This document shows positions 8,265-17,080 of a DNA stretch of 54,029 nucleotides, piece by piece; positions within the stretch are counted from its first letter, which is position 1; the number at the start of each line of letters is the position of its first letter. The stretch is taken from the NCBI GenBank assembly GCA_903861145.1, contig CAIOTH010000127.1, forward strand, positions 1 through 54,029, read 5' to 3'. This DNA is from an uncultured Bacteroidota bacterium. Its GTDB lineage: Bacteria; Bacteroidota; Bacteroidia; Chitinophagales; LD1. The notes under the pieces are model-generated. The model had not been told where the DNA came from, searched no databases, and saw only the letters and a list, made by a program, of their open reading frames with translations. A program made the translations under genes and the position numbers.

Positions 8265-9158
8265 ATGCGCGTAGAATTTGCTGATTCAATGATTAAGTTT
8301 TTCGATACTCACCCGAAAATGGTATTCATTACCGGCGATTTGGGGTATATGGCCCTTGAAAAAGTGCGGGAAAGGTTTGGCGAAAAGTTTATTAATGCCG
8401 GTGTTGCTGAGCAGAACATGGTTACCGTGGCTGCAGCTATGGCACATGAAGGTTTTATCCCTTGGCTATATAGCATCTCGCCTTTTGTAACACTCCGTCC
8501 CTACGAGCAAATACGGAACGATGCCTGTTTGCATGATTTGCCAGTTAAATTGGTTGGTAATGGCGGTGGTTATGGATATGGCATTATGGGCGCAACCCAC
8601 CACAATATTGAGGATATAGGGGCCATGCGCCTGTTGCCCAATATGAGGGTTTATGTGCCTTTTACCGCCAGCGATGTTGAGCAAAGCATTGAACAAATGC
8701 TGGCCGACCCACATCCAAATTATTTGAGGTTAAACCAGGGAGCCAAAATTAAATATGAGGTTGCTCCATTTACACAATGGAGAAAAATTAAATCGGGAAC
8801 AAAGGGAACCGTGGTAGGCACTGGGCCGGTAGTGGAAAATATATGCAACCTGGAAATTGCGGAAGACCTGGAGATTTGGGTGGTGAGTGTCTTCCCTATC
8901 AAAGAAATTCCGGCGGAATTAATTGCGTCTATTAACTCAACAAAAAAACTGATTACCATTGAAGAGCACGCAGGGGAGTGCGGGTTACGCGAAACGCTAT
9001 CGTACCATATCATGAATCAGTTAAGCAGCCCTATCAAAATGCTTGCACTTTCGGCTTCGGGCTATATAAGCGGCAAATATGGCGACCAGAAGTGGCACCA
9101 GGCCGAAAACAACCTGGGGGGCGAGGGTTTAAAGCAACAGTTACAGGCTTTTATGTAA
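8265..9158 (+). CDS. Transketolase-like enzyme, C-terminal subunit
   Basis: This 297-residue second subunit carries the pyrimidine-binding and C-terminal transketolase domains. ITGDLGY and FINAGVAEQNMVTVAAAMA (about 47-65) contain the conserved catalytic Glu that activates the cofactor. YGYGIMGATHHNIEDIGAMR (about 103-122) follows, and the C-terminal domain has GTGPVVEN and TIEEHAGECGLRE. With the preceding protein it should form one heteromeric thiamine enzyme moving two-carbon units. Its position immediately upstream of an epimerase-glycosyltransferase fusion points to sugar-precursor synthesis for a surface glycan rather than central metabolism. Confidence 0.93.
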   Translation: MRVEFADSMIKFFDTHPKMVFITGDLGYMALEKVRERFGEKFINAGVAEQNMVTVAAAMAHEGFIPWLYSISPFVTLRPYEQIRNDACLHDLPVKLVGNGGGYGYGIMGATHHNIEDIGAMRLLPNMRVYVPFTASDVEQSIEQMLADPHPNYLRLNQGAKIKYEVAPFTQWRKIKSGTKGTVVGTGPVVENICNLEIAEDLEIWVVSVFPIKEIPAELIASINSTKKLITIEEHAGECGLRETLSYHIMNQLSSPIKMLALSASGYISGKYGDQKWHQAENNLGGEGLKQQLQAFM

Positions 9159-9213
9159 GCTTTACATTTCATTTCTTCAAATCTCTCTGGTTTTTCTACA
9201 TATTTACAGCTTA

Positions 9214-11145
9214 ATGTCTTTACAGGAAAAAATACAAGCAGAGGTTTTAAAACTTGAAGGCCCTATAGTGGTTTTCGGGGCGGGAGGGTTCATTGGGGCT
9301 AACCTTATTCGCACTATTTTACAGTACCGTAACGATGTTTTTGCTGTTACAAGCAAACCGTTTATACCCTGGAGGCTTGATGATATTAGCCCAAAAAACA
9401 TTCTGCACTGCAACATTATTAAGAAAGACCAGGTAGAGAACTTGTTTAAAAAGCATCGTTTTAAAACGATTTTCGACCTTGTAGCCTATGGCGCATATAG
9501 CAAGCAAAGCAACGTTGACCTGATTTACGAAACCAACTTTATTGGCCTGCTAAACCTGCTGGAAGTTTCATCGCAGTTTAGTATCAGGGCTTTTGTGCAT
9601 GCAGGTAGTTCGTCGGAATATGGACTGAATGCTTCGGCACCTAAAGAGGACGACCCTTTGGAACCGAACTCGCATTATGCAGTTACCAAAGTTGGTGCGG
9701 CGCACATGATAAAGTATTACGGCACTTTAAAAGAAATGCCGGTTGCTAACTTGCGCTACTATTCAATTTTCGGGCCGTTTGAGGAGCCGGACAGGCTTAT
9801 TCCTCAATTAATTGATAAGGGTATGAAGGGAACTTATCCTCCCCTCGTTCAGCCCGATATTTCGAGAGATTTTGTTTTTGTTGATGATGCGGTATTAGCT
9901 ACTCTTTTATCGGCGAATAAGATTCAGCATATTATGGGTAAGTCGCTCAATATTGCGAGCAACAAAAAAACTACCATTCGTGATATTGCCTCAGCCATTA
10001 AAGAGATTTTCAATCTTTCGGCTGATCCTGCCTGGGGTGACATGCCTAACCGTAAATGGGATTTGAAAGAATGGTATGGAAACGCATCGCTGGCTAAAGA
10101 ACTTTTAGGCTGGCAAAATGAAACATCGTTAAAAGACGGCCTGCAGCAAACGTATGAATGGCAGAAGAATTACGCCATGCCATTGTACGAAAAGAAGCTG
10201 GTTCAGGACAAAATACGGCACAAGTTAAGTGCAGTTATTGCCTGCTATAAAGATGCACAAGCTATTCCTTACATGCACGACAGGCTGACAAAAACGTTTA
10301 ATAAAATTGGTGTTGACTACGAGATAATTTTTGTAAACGATTGCTCGCCCGATAACACGGCTGAGGTATTACAGAAATTGGTAGATGAAGATGACCATGT
10401 AATCGCAATTGAGCACTCCCGAAACTTTGGTTCGCAATCTGCTTTCCTTTCGGGTATGGAAATTTCGACCGGTGATGGAGTTATTTTGCTGGATGGCGAT
10501 TTGCAAGACCCACCTGAGTTGATTGAACAATTTTATGCAGAATACCTAAAAGGTTTTGATGTGATTTATGGCCGCAGGGTTGCCCGTGAGGGAAACCAAA
10601 CATTGGTTTCGTTTTATAAAATGTTCTACCGATTGTTCCGCAGCGTTAGTTATGTGCCTATGCCTTTAGATGCGGGAGATTTTAGCCTGATGGACCGTAA
10701 AGTGGTTAACGAGCTTATAAAGTTGCCAGAAACCGACCAGTTTATGCGAGGCCTGCGCGCCTGGGTAGGCTTTAAGCAAACCGGTGTAGATTATACCCGA
10801 CCTGAGAGAATGTTTGGTGTAACTACGAATAACTGGCGCAAAAATATTGCATGGGCGCGTAAAGCTATTTTCAGCTTCAGTTATGTGCCATTGGAATTGC
10901 TGACGTATTTAGGAGTGCTACTTACGGTACTTTCGTTTGTGGCAATTATCATTCAAATTGTTCTGTACTTCGTAAAGCCGGGCAATCCGCATGGCATTAC
11001 AACTATTATAGTACTGATTTTGTTATTTGGCGGATTGCAGATGCTGGGTATTTCAACTTTGGGCGAATACCAGGCTAAGATTTTAGAGGAGTCGAAGAGA
11101 AGGCCGAAGTTTATTAGAAAGAATATTTACAGAAAGGTTTATTGA
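9214..11145 (+). CDS. Fusion: NAD-dependent epimerase/dehydratase + GT2 polyprenyl-phosphate glycosyltransferase
   Basis: This single 643-residue frame contains two enzymes. Residues 1 to about 315 form an extended short-chain dehydrogenase: Rossmann motif GAGGFIGANL, SSSEYG, catalytic YAVTK, then the sugar-binding part. Residues about 335-545 form a GT2 domain of the GtrB / dolichyl-phosphate mannose synthase type, with SAVIACYKD, FVNDCSPDNT, HSRNFGSQSAF and the metal-binding LLDGDLQDPPE. Two membrane helices follow (about 558-583 and 590-612), as in GtrB. The likely product is a polyprenyl-phosphate-linked sugar made from a nucleotide sugar that the N-terminal half has altered. These are normally separate proteins. 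The stop overlaps the next ATG by 1 nt. Confidence 0.92.
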   Translation: MSLQEKIQAEVLKLEGPIVVFGAGGFIGANLIRTILQYRNDVFAVTSKPFIPWRLDDISPKNILHCNIIKKDQVENLFKKHRFKTIFDLVAYGAYSKQSNVDLIYETNFIGLLNLLEVSSQFSIRAFVHAGSSSEYGLNASAPKEDDPLEPNSHYAVTKVGAAHMIKYYGTLKEMPVANLRYYSIFGPFEEPDRLIPQLIDKGMKGTYPPLVQPDISRDFVFVDDAVLATLLSANKIQHIMGKSLNIASNKKTTIRDIASAIKEIFNLSADPAWGDMPNRKWDLKEWYGNASLAKELLGWQNETSLKDGLQQTYEWQKNYAMPLYEKKLVQDKIRHKLSAVIACYKDAQAIPYMHDRLTKTFNKIGVDYEIIFVNDCSPDNTAEVLQKLVDEDDHVIAIEHSRNFGSQSAFLSGMEISTGDGVILLDGDLQDPPELIEQFYAEYLKGFDVIYGRRVAREGNQTLVSFYKMFYRLFRSVSYVPMPLDAGDFSLMDRKVVNELIKLPETDQFMRGLRAWVGFKQTGVDYTRPERMFGVTTNNWRKNIAWARKAIFSFSYVPLELLTYLGVLLTVLSFVAIIIQIVLYFVKPGNPHGITTIIVLILLFGGLQMLGISTLGEYQAKILEESKRRPKFIRKNIYRKVY

Positions 11146-11561
11146 TGAAGACGCTTTATATCATAGCTTTTCTACTATTAATAGCGAGACCATGCAATTG
11201 CCAAACAGCTAGCGGATCACCTAAATTGAATTCTTCAGACTCCATCTATACTTTTGTTGAACAAAACCCTCAATTTCCGGGAGGTGATGGGGAACTAATG
11301 AGGTTTTTGCAAAAAAACCTGCAATACCCATCAGATAAAAAAGATGATGAAATAGTTTGTGGAAGAATAGCAGTACGCTTCATAATTGACGTCGATGGTT
11401 CGGTTAAAGATCCCAAAATGGTCAAGGCATGTGAACCTCGCTTAGATGCAGAGTTAATTAGAGTAGTAAATTTGCTTCCAAAATTTAAACCAGGCTACCA
11501 GAACGGTAAACCTGTAAAAGTTTATTTTACGCTCCCAATTTCGTGCATTAAACTTCAATAA
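11145..11561 (+). CDS. Secreted protein with TonB C-terminal domain
   Basis: This 138-residue protein has a signal peptide (about 1-20, ending NCQ). Residues about 40-138 form a TonB C-terminal-like domain: PQFPGGDGELMRFLQKNLQYP, then GRIAVRFIIDVDGSVKD, then PKFKPGYQNGKPVKV. The ATG at 11145 overlaps the upstream stop (TGATG). An alternative TTG one codon earlier is less likely. It has no proline-rich spanning region, so it is a periplasmic or lipid-free stand-alone TonB-domain protein of the type common in Bacteroidota and need not energise a receptor. Its role in this glycan block is unclear. Confidence 0.85.
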   Translation: MKTLYIIAFLLLIARPCNCQTASGSPKLNSSDSIYTFVEQNPQFPGGDGELMRFLQKNLQYPSDKKDDEIVCGRIAVRFIIDVDGSVKDPKMVKACEPRLDAELIRVVNLLPKFKPGYQNGKPVKVYFTLPISCIKLQ

Positions 11562-11581
11562 GAAATCAGAATTAGATACAA

Positions 11582-12292
11582 ATGGCAAGTATAGTTGATG
11601 ATAGAGGTTATAACCAGGGCTTCAGGCTGGTTAAAAGTACAGAGGTAAGAAACCGGCGCAGGACGGATATGCTCATTTCGGAGATGAGCGAGCTGGAAAC
11701 CAAAAGTGTAATGGACGTGGGTTGTGGCACCGGTGAAATTGCATTTTGGATGGCCGAAAAAACGCCGGCTAAAGTTTTAGGAACGGACCTTTGTGTGCCG
11801 TTTATTGAAAACGCCAGCAAAAAATACCAGCTCCCTAATTTGCGATATGGCGTGCTTGACTTTAACAAAGCAGATGAATTTAAGGGCGAAACGTTTGACT
11901 ACATAGTAGGCAATGGCATTTTACATCACCTGTATTATCACCTTGATGAAGCGCTTGTTAATATGCGCAACCTTTTAAAAGAAAACGGCAAGCTTATTTT
12001 TTTAGAGCCTAATCTTTTAAATCCGTACGTATACCTGATTTTCTCTTACCAATCGTTGCGAAAAGTTGCCAAACTTGAGCCGGATGAAATGGCATTTTCA
12101 AAAAGGTTCATAACCGAAAAACTAAATAGGTTAGGGTATAAAGATGTTAAAGTAGAATACCGTGATTTTTTACTGCCAGGCATACCTGCTTTTTTAATTC
12201 AGCCATCGATAATAATTGGCGATGTGGTTGAAAAAGTGCCTTTGGCGAACAAGATGGCCCAATCGCTTTTTATTACCGCTACAAGGGCCTAA
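11582..12292 (+). CDS. Class I SAM-dependent methyltransferase
   Basis: The 236-residue protein has the Rossmann methyltransferase signature MDVGCGTGEIAFWMA (about 40-54), an acidic residue ending strand 2 (LGTDLC), and motif III/IV region VGNGILHHL (about 109-117), with KLIFLEPN further on. It is most like the Methyltransf_11 group that methylates small molecules, lipids or sugars. Lying between the GT2 fusion and the GT-C glycosyltransferase, it may methylate the sugar or lipid built by the block. That role is inferred from position only. Confidence 0.88.
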   Translation: MASIVDDRGYNQGFRLVKSTEVRNRRRTDMLISEMSELETKSVMDVGCGTGEIAFWMAEKTPAKVLGTDLCVPFIENASKKYQLPNLRYGVLDFNKADEFKGETFDYIVGNGILHHLYYHLDEALVNMRNLLKENGKLIFLEPNLLNPYVYLIFSYQSLRKVAKLEPDEMAFSKRFITEKLNRLGYKDVKVEYRDFLLPGIPAFLIQPSIIIGDVVEKVPLANKMAQSLFITATRA

Positions 12293-12348
12293 CGGTTAAC
12301 CGTTGAATACAGGAAAATCTTAGATTCGTCCCGTTAAAATCCCTGTAA

Positions 12349-14352
12349 ATGGCCAAGCAGTATAAAAAACCTCAACCAGTAGCCGAGAAAAAAGCTGAAC
12401 CTAAAAAAGAGGTTGTTCTTACACCCCTTATTCCTGAGCCGTTAGCTAAAAAGATATTTATTGGTTTTGCCGCAGCTTTACTATTGCTGATGATAGGTGT
12501 AAGCCATCAGTACGGTGTATCGGGCGATGAGAATTTTCACCGGGAGTACGGACACCATATCATCAACTTTTACACCTCTTTGGGTAAAGATACAACGGCA
12601 GCTTCTTCAAGCAACAATGGGCCTGACTCACTGATGGTTTTTTACGGTGGGCTTTATGATGGCACTGCTACTATTTTATCGAAAGCGCTACCATCTGTAA
12701 ACGAGTGGAACATACGGCACTTATGGAATTCGATATTTGGCTTTATGGCCATGCTTTGTGCCGGGCTTGTGGCCGTTGAAGTTGCAGGATGGCAAGCGGG
12801 TTTAATAACGCTGGTGTTTATGGCGTTTTCGCCGAGGTTTTTTGGCGAGAGTATGAATAACCCCAAAGATATTACCATGGCAGCGGGGTATATGTTGACT
12901 TACGTTTTTATCATTAAATTTTTGAAGCAATTACCCCGGCCTACGTTAAAAACGACTGTTGGATTAGGTATAAGCATTGGGGTTGCTATGGGCATCCGTA
13001 TTGGTGGTTTATTGCTGATACCTTACCTGGGCCTGTTTTGGCTTTTAGCCATGAGTGGTATTTACGGGTTTGGCAAGCTTTTCGACTTTTCGAAGTTTGG
13101 TGAAAATGTTTGGCCAAGCTTTAAGTTTGTTGTGTTGGCCTCGGCTTTAGGTTACTTAGTGAGCCTTATTTTTTGGCCTTACAGCTTAATGAATCCGTTT
13201 ACCCATCCACTCGAAGCTTTGACGGTTGCTGAAAAATTTCCCGTTAGGATAGCAGTACTTTTTCAAGGAAAACTGATACAATCAACCGAAGTGCCGTGGA
13301 ATTATGAGCCGCAGTGGATGTCGATAACCACCCCGCTTTTTGGTTTAATAGGGATGGCTCTTTCCTTTCTGCTAATTCCATCTATGAAAAAAAGCGGCAA
13401 ATTATTGATGCTTGCATTTTTGTACTTTACTATCCTGTTCCCTCTAAGTTATATTATTTACAAAAAGGCGGTTTTATATGATACCATGCGCCACTTCTTT
13501 TTTGTGTACCCAAGCATCATTATCCTTTCGGGATTGGCGTTTAATTACCTGCTGAGCCGATTTTCTAAAAACGCAAAATATGTTGTACTTGCTGTAATGG
13601 TTTTACTGGTGTTTCTACCTGCCAGGTTTATGTTTGCCAACCACCCTAACGAGTATGTTTATTTTAACGAATTGGAAGGGGGCATTAAGGGGGCATTCGG
13701 TAATTACGAAACAGATTACTACATGAACTCCATTAAGCAATGTGCCGATTGGATGAAAGAGCATGAAAACCTGAAACAAAGACGTAGCGATGGAGGCAAA
13801 TTAAGGCTATACTCGAATGGTGTTTCACCCATTAATGCTTATTTTAAGAATGATACCGCAGATGTTAGTACGGGCTACGTAAGCTATAGGGCAAGAGCTG
13901 AAAAGGATGCGGACTATGAAATATTATACAGCCGGTTTGTAGACCGTGAACTTTTGTTGAGTGGTTGCTTTCCGCCAGAGCAGGCTGTTTACACCGTTTA
14001 TGCTGATGGTGTGCCACTTTCGTGCGTAATTAAGAAAACTGATAAGAGCGACTATTTAGGAATTGAAGCGATGAAGCATGGTGATTATGAGATGGCTGTT
14101 AACTTGTTGGGCCCATATTGCCAAAAATACCCTAAGGCCGATGCCGCCCTTTTTAACCTTGGCCTGGCATACCTACAATCCGCAAAGGATGCGGCAAGGG
14201 TTCAAAAGGGAATAGATGCTTTAACCCAATGCCTTAATTTGAACCATGATAACCTTTACGTTATTAATGTTCTGGGCCAGGCCTATGGAATGATTGGCAA
14301 TAAGAGCCAGTCGGACTATTTTAAGGAAATGTTGAGGCAAAAGCAGCAATAG
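12349..14352 (+). CDS. GT-C (GT39/PMT-like) membrane glycosyltransferase with TPR tail
   Basis: This 667-residue protein has a lysine-rich cytoplasmic N-terminus and a first helix near residues 37-55. The loop GDENFHREYGHH (about 61-72) follows; its DE pair is placed where GT-C enzymes of the PMT/ArnT family keep the catalytic acid. About ten more membrane helices run to about residue 430. The soluble C-terminal part (about 430-667) ends in TPR-like helices (about 580-660). Such enzymes transfer sugars from polyprenyl-phosphate donors on the outer face of the membrane, which matches the donor type expected from the GT2 fusion upstream. The acceptor is unknown. Confidence 0.82.
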   Translation: MAKQYKKPQPVAEKKAEPKKEVVLTPLIPEPLAKKIFIGFAAALLLLMIGVSHQYGVSGDENFHREYGHHIINFYTSLGKDTTAASSSNNGPDSLMVFYGGLYDGTATILSKALPSVNEWNIRHLWNSIFGFMAMLCAGLVAVEVAGWQAGLITLVFMAFSPRFFGESMNNPKDITMAAGYMLTYVFIIKFLKQLPRPTLKTTVGLGISIGVAMGIRIGGLLLIPYLGLFWLLAMSGIYGFGKLFDFSKFGENVWPSFKFVVLASALGYLVSLIFWPYSLMNPFTHPLEALTVAEKFPVRIAVLFQGKLIQSTEVPWNYEPQWMSITTPLFGLIGMALSFLLIPSMKKSGKLLMLAFLYFTILFPLSYIIYKKAVLYDTMRHFFFVYPSIIILSGLAFNYLLSRFSKNAKYVVLAVMVLLVFLPARFMFANHPNEYVYFNELEGGIKGAFGNYETDYYMNSIKQCADWMKEHENLKQRRSDGGKLRLYSNGVSPINAYFKNDTADVSTGYVSYRARAEKDADYEILYSRFVDRELLLSGCFPPEQAVYTVYADGVPLSCVIKKTDKSDYLGIEAMKHGDYEMAVNLLGPYCQKYPKADAALFNLGLAYLQSAKDAARVQKGIDALTQCLNLNHDNLYVINVLGQAYGMIGNKSQSDYFKEMLRQKQQ

Positions 14353-14362
14353 GAGTAATTAA

Positions 14363-14399
14363 CCACTAAGGCACGAAGAACACCAAGAAGCACTAAGAA
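14363..14399 (+). repeat. Solo copy of the CCACTAAGGCACGAAG-type repeat
   Basis: CCACTAAGGCACGAAG differs from the exact inverted repeat around the GxxExxY gene (CCACAAAGGCACTAAG) at two of 16 positions. It is followed by a second partial unit, AAGCACTAAG. It sits just after the GT-C gene with no coding partner, as expected of a dispersed repeat or the remains of an element. Confidence 0.65.
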
Positions 14400-14501
14400 T
14401 TATATTCTGCAGCCTAAGATTTCGTACAATTGACCTTTGGCGGCCTTAAGGCCTGGTAATCGGTTGTGCTAACATTAAGATGATATTAACCCAACTTATT
14501 T

Positions 14502-14509
14502 TAATTTTG
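14502..14509 (+). promoter_or_regulatory. TAnnTTTG -7 box before the coiled-coil/zapA genes
   Basis: TAATTTTG is a perfect -7 match, 10 nt upstream of the ATG at 14520. No TTTG stands at the expected -33 position. It marks the probable start of a transcript through the coiled-coil gene and zapA, with a leader of only a few bases. Confidence 0.5.
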
Positions 14510-14519
14510 GTGCTATATC

Positions 14520-14822
14520 ATGCAAAAGTTAATAGCCAAAACCGATGTTTTAATTGACAAAGCGCGTAAGCTGACGGAACAAAACGCCAGATTGCGGGTT
14601 GTTAATGGACAACTTGAGCAGGAAGTTAAGAGCTTAAGGTTATTGCTTGATGCTGAGCAAGGTAAAACCAGCGAATTGAACAATAAGATTAAAATAATTA
14701 AGTTAGCGCAGAATATCAGTTCGGGAAAGCCTGATGAAAATCAGGAAACGACCGAATTGAAACGGAAAATTAACGAGTATATCAAAGAGATTGACAATTG
14801 TATAGCGATGCTGAATGATTAA
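14520..14822 (+). CDS. Small coiled-coil protein upstream of zapA
   Basis: This 100-residue protein has no signal peptide. Residues about 5-65 have a heptad pattern rich in Leu, Glu and Lys (LIDKARKLTEQNARL, LEQEVKSLRLLLD) typical of a coiled coil. A short break with Gly-Lys-Pro is followed by a second helix (about 75-98). The end is 2 nt from the ATG of zapA, so the two are almost surely co-transcribed. By position and shape it may be a ZapA partner in divisome assembly, similar in style to ZapB, but I see no sequence proof. Confidence 0.8.
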   Translation: MQKLIAKTDVLIDKARKLTEQNARLRVVNGQLEQEVKSLRLLLDAEQGKTSELNNKIKIIKLAQNISSGKPDENQETTELKRKINEYIKEIDNCIAMLND

Positions 14823-14824
14823 AT

Positions 14825-15121
14825 ATGGCGGAGAAGAGCGAAACAGTCAATATCAATGTTCAACTTGCGGAACGGCTCTACCCTTTAAAGGTTTTGAAGA
14901 GCGATGAAGAAAAAGTACACAGTGCAGTAAAGCTGGTGAATGAAAGAATAAAGGAGTACCAGACTCTGTATGACGGCAAAGACAAACAGGATTATATGGC
15001 GATGTGCCTCCTAAACTTTGCAGTGGAACATGAAAATCTTCAACACTCTTCTAAAGACGAAAGCCGTTTATTGGAAGAAAAAATGATAGAATTAGAAAAA
15101 ATCCTTTCAGGACAGCTCTAA
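14825..15121 (+). CDS. zapA: Cell division protein ZapA
   Basis: This 98-residue ZapA-type protein shows the N-terminal beta-rich INVQLAERLYPLKV (about 8-21). The conserved helix KVHSAVKLVNERIKEYQ follows (about 29-45), then MAMCLLNFAVEHE and a C-terminal helix for dimerisation. ZapA binds and bundles FtsZ filaments at the division site. It follows the coiled-coil gene by 2 nt and lies 144 nt upstream of rny, a placement I have come to expect in Bacteroidota. Confidence 0.85.
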   Translation: MAEKSETVNINVQLAERLYPLKVLKSDEEKVHSAVKLVNERIKEYQTLYDGKDKQDYMAMCLLNFAVEHENLQHSSKDESRLLEEKMIELEKILSGQL

Positions 15122-15265
15122 ATAAATCTTCCCGCACTTTGCCCATTAGGGTATACACTCCGTTTCAAATGTTTTACAACGCAACTGTTTTGCATGGTTA
15201 TTATGTTTTAAAGTTGCAACAGTTTTAGAGGAGTATTATTAAATCACCATAAATAAAAGCCCAAA

Positions 15266-16876
15266 ATGGATACCACAGTCATCATAATCATTGCGGCAGT
15301 ATTAGCCGTTGTGGTTGTCGGGATAGTGAGTTTTTTAGGTGGCAAGTCTATTACCCAAAAATCGAACCAGGAAATAGAGAAAAAAGCAGAAGAAGAAGTT
15401 AAAAAGAAACTTGCTGATGCCAAAATCGCCGCCGACAAACTTATTGCCGATGCCCAACGCAATGCCGAGAACACGAAGAAAGATAAAATGCTTGAAGCGA
15501 AAGAAAACTTCATTCAGCTAAAAGCAAAGCACGAAAGCGAAGTTGCAGAACGCAACAAAAAAGCTATTGAAAAAGAAACCCAGGTTAAACAATTACAAAA
15601 CGAGGTTTCGAACCGAACAGCAGAAATTTCGAAAAAAGAGAAAGAGGTTGATAGCTTACGTGATAACCTGAACAAACAATTGGAACTGGTAAACACCAAG
15701 AAGGACCAATTGGAAAAGAGCCATGAGATTTTTGTATCGAAATTGGAGCAAATCAGTAACCTGACAAAAGAAGATGCAAAGAAGGAATTGGTAGAAAACA
15801 TGAAAAAGGATGCCGAAACAGAGGCCCTTACACTTACCAAAACCATGATTGATGAGGCCAAAAGCAAAGCCAATAAAGAGGCTAAAAAAATCATCATTCA
15901 AACCATACAAAGAACTGCTGCTGAAAACGCGATAGAAAATACTGTGTCGGTGTTTAACCTGGATAGCGATGAGCAAAAAGGCCAGATTATTGGCCGCGAA
16001 GGAAGAAATATCCGCGCGCTAGAATCTGCTACAGGTTGCGAATTTGTGGTGGATGATACGCCAGAGGCAATCATTATTTCGGGATATGACCCGATTCGTC
16101 GTGAAATTGCGCGCCTTTCATTACAACGTCTTGTAGCCGACGGTAGAATTCACCCTGCACGTATTGAAGAAATAGTGGCAAAAACCAAAAAGCAATTAGA
16201 CGAGCACATCGTTGAAATTGGAGAAAGAACCGTGATTGATTTGGGCATACAAGGCCTGCATCAAGAGCTGATTCGTTATGTTGGCAGGATGCGTTTCCGT
16301 TCATCATACGGTCAAAATCTTTTACAGCACTCGCGTGAGGTGGCTAATCTTTGCGCCACCATGTCGGCCGAGTTGGGATTAAATCCTAAACTGGCTAAAC
16401 GTGCCGGATTACTGCACGATATTGGAAAAGTGCCTGATGAGGAAAGTGAACTTTCGCATGCCTTGCTTGGAGCGAAATTATGCGAGAAATATGGTGAACA
16501 TCCGGCGATTGTAAATGCTGTAGGTGCCCACCATGATGAGATGGAAATGAAGTATGTAATTTCTCCTATCATCCAGGCTTGCGATGCTATTTCAGGCGCA
16601 CGCCCTGGTGCAAGAAGGGAAATTATGGAAGGCTACCTGCTTCGTATTAAAGATTTGGAAGCATTGGCTCAAAACTTTGAAGGTGTTGAAAAGGCTTACG
16701 CCATACAAGCCGGAAGAGAGCTACGCGTGATTGTTGAGGCAGATAAGGTTGATGATAAAAAGAGCGAGGAATTGTCGTTCGCCATATCGCAGAAAATTGA
16801 AAAAGAGATGACTTACCCGGGCCAGGTTAAAGTAACGGTTATCCGCGAAAAAAGAAGTGTAAGCGTGGCCCGTTAA
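15266..16876 (+). CDS. rny: Ribonuclease Y
   Basis: This 536-residue endoribonuclease starts mRNA decay at the membrane. An N-terminal membrane anchor (about 3-24) is followed by a long Lys/Glu-rich coiled coil (about 30-210). A KH domain has the [11 protein letters not shown] loop (about 244-254). An HD domain has [12 protein letters not shown] and [13 protein letters not shown] (about 352-400), and the C-terminal Rny domain ends [14 protein letters not shown]. The length and order are normal for RNase Y. A strong intrinsic terminator follows the gene. Confidence 0.96.
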   Translation: MDTTVIIIIAAVLAVVVVGIVSFLGGKSITQKSNQEIEKKAEEEVKKKLADAKIAADKLIADAQRNAENTKKDKMLEAKENFIQLKAKHESEVAERNKKAIEKETQVKQLQNEVSNRTAEISKKEKEVDSLRDNLNKQLELVNTKKDQLEKSHEIFVSKLEQISNLTKEDAKKELVENMKKDAETEALTLTKTMIDEAKSKANKEAKKIIIQTIQRTAAENAIENTVSVFNLDSDEQKGQIIGREGRNIRALESATGCEFVVDDTPEAIIISGYDPIRREIARLSLQRLVADGRIHPARIEEIVAKTKKQLDEHIVEIGERTVIDLGIQGLHQELIRYVGRMRFRSSYGQNLLQHSREVANLCATMSAELGLNPKLAKRAGLLHDIGKVPDEESELSHALLGAKLCEKYGEHPAIVNAVGAHHDEMEMKYVISPIIQACDAISGARPGARREIMEGYLLRIKDLEALAQNFEGVEKAYAIQAGRELRVIVEADKVDDKKSEELSFAISQKIEKEMTYPGQVKVTVIREKRSVSVAR

Positions 16877-16907
16877 AAAGTATTTTTGAAGACAACGTTT
16901 TTATCTA

Positions 16908-16942
16908 AATTCCCGTCTGAACATAGGACGGGAATTTTTTTT
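16908..16942 (+). terminator. Intrinsic terminator after rny
   Basis: A 10-bp stem (AATTCCCGTC at 16908-16917 with GACGGGAATT at 16927-16936) and a 9-nt loop are followed by a run of eight T. This is a complete Rho-independent terminator 31 nt after the rny stop. Confidence 0.9.
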
Positions 16943-17080
16943 GCCCCGGATTGTGTATTTTAACGCAAAAGAAGAGATTTTTTATACTAAAGATGCCGGG
17001 TAAATTTTATCTTCAAACCTATAAAATTTATTCCTGCATTTTAAGGTAACCCATTAATACCCCTAAAGCTCTATACCCTG

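Noticed and set aside
15122-15265. Possible 6S RNA between zapA and rny
   Set aside because: 6S RNA lies beside zapA in Proteobacteria, but this gap is only 144 nt and I could not fold a long rod with a central bubble. Repeated CAAC(T/A)GTTTT motifs and an A/T-rich leader are all I see.
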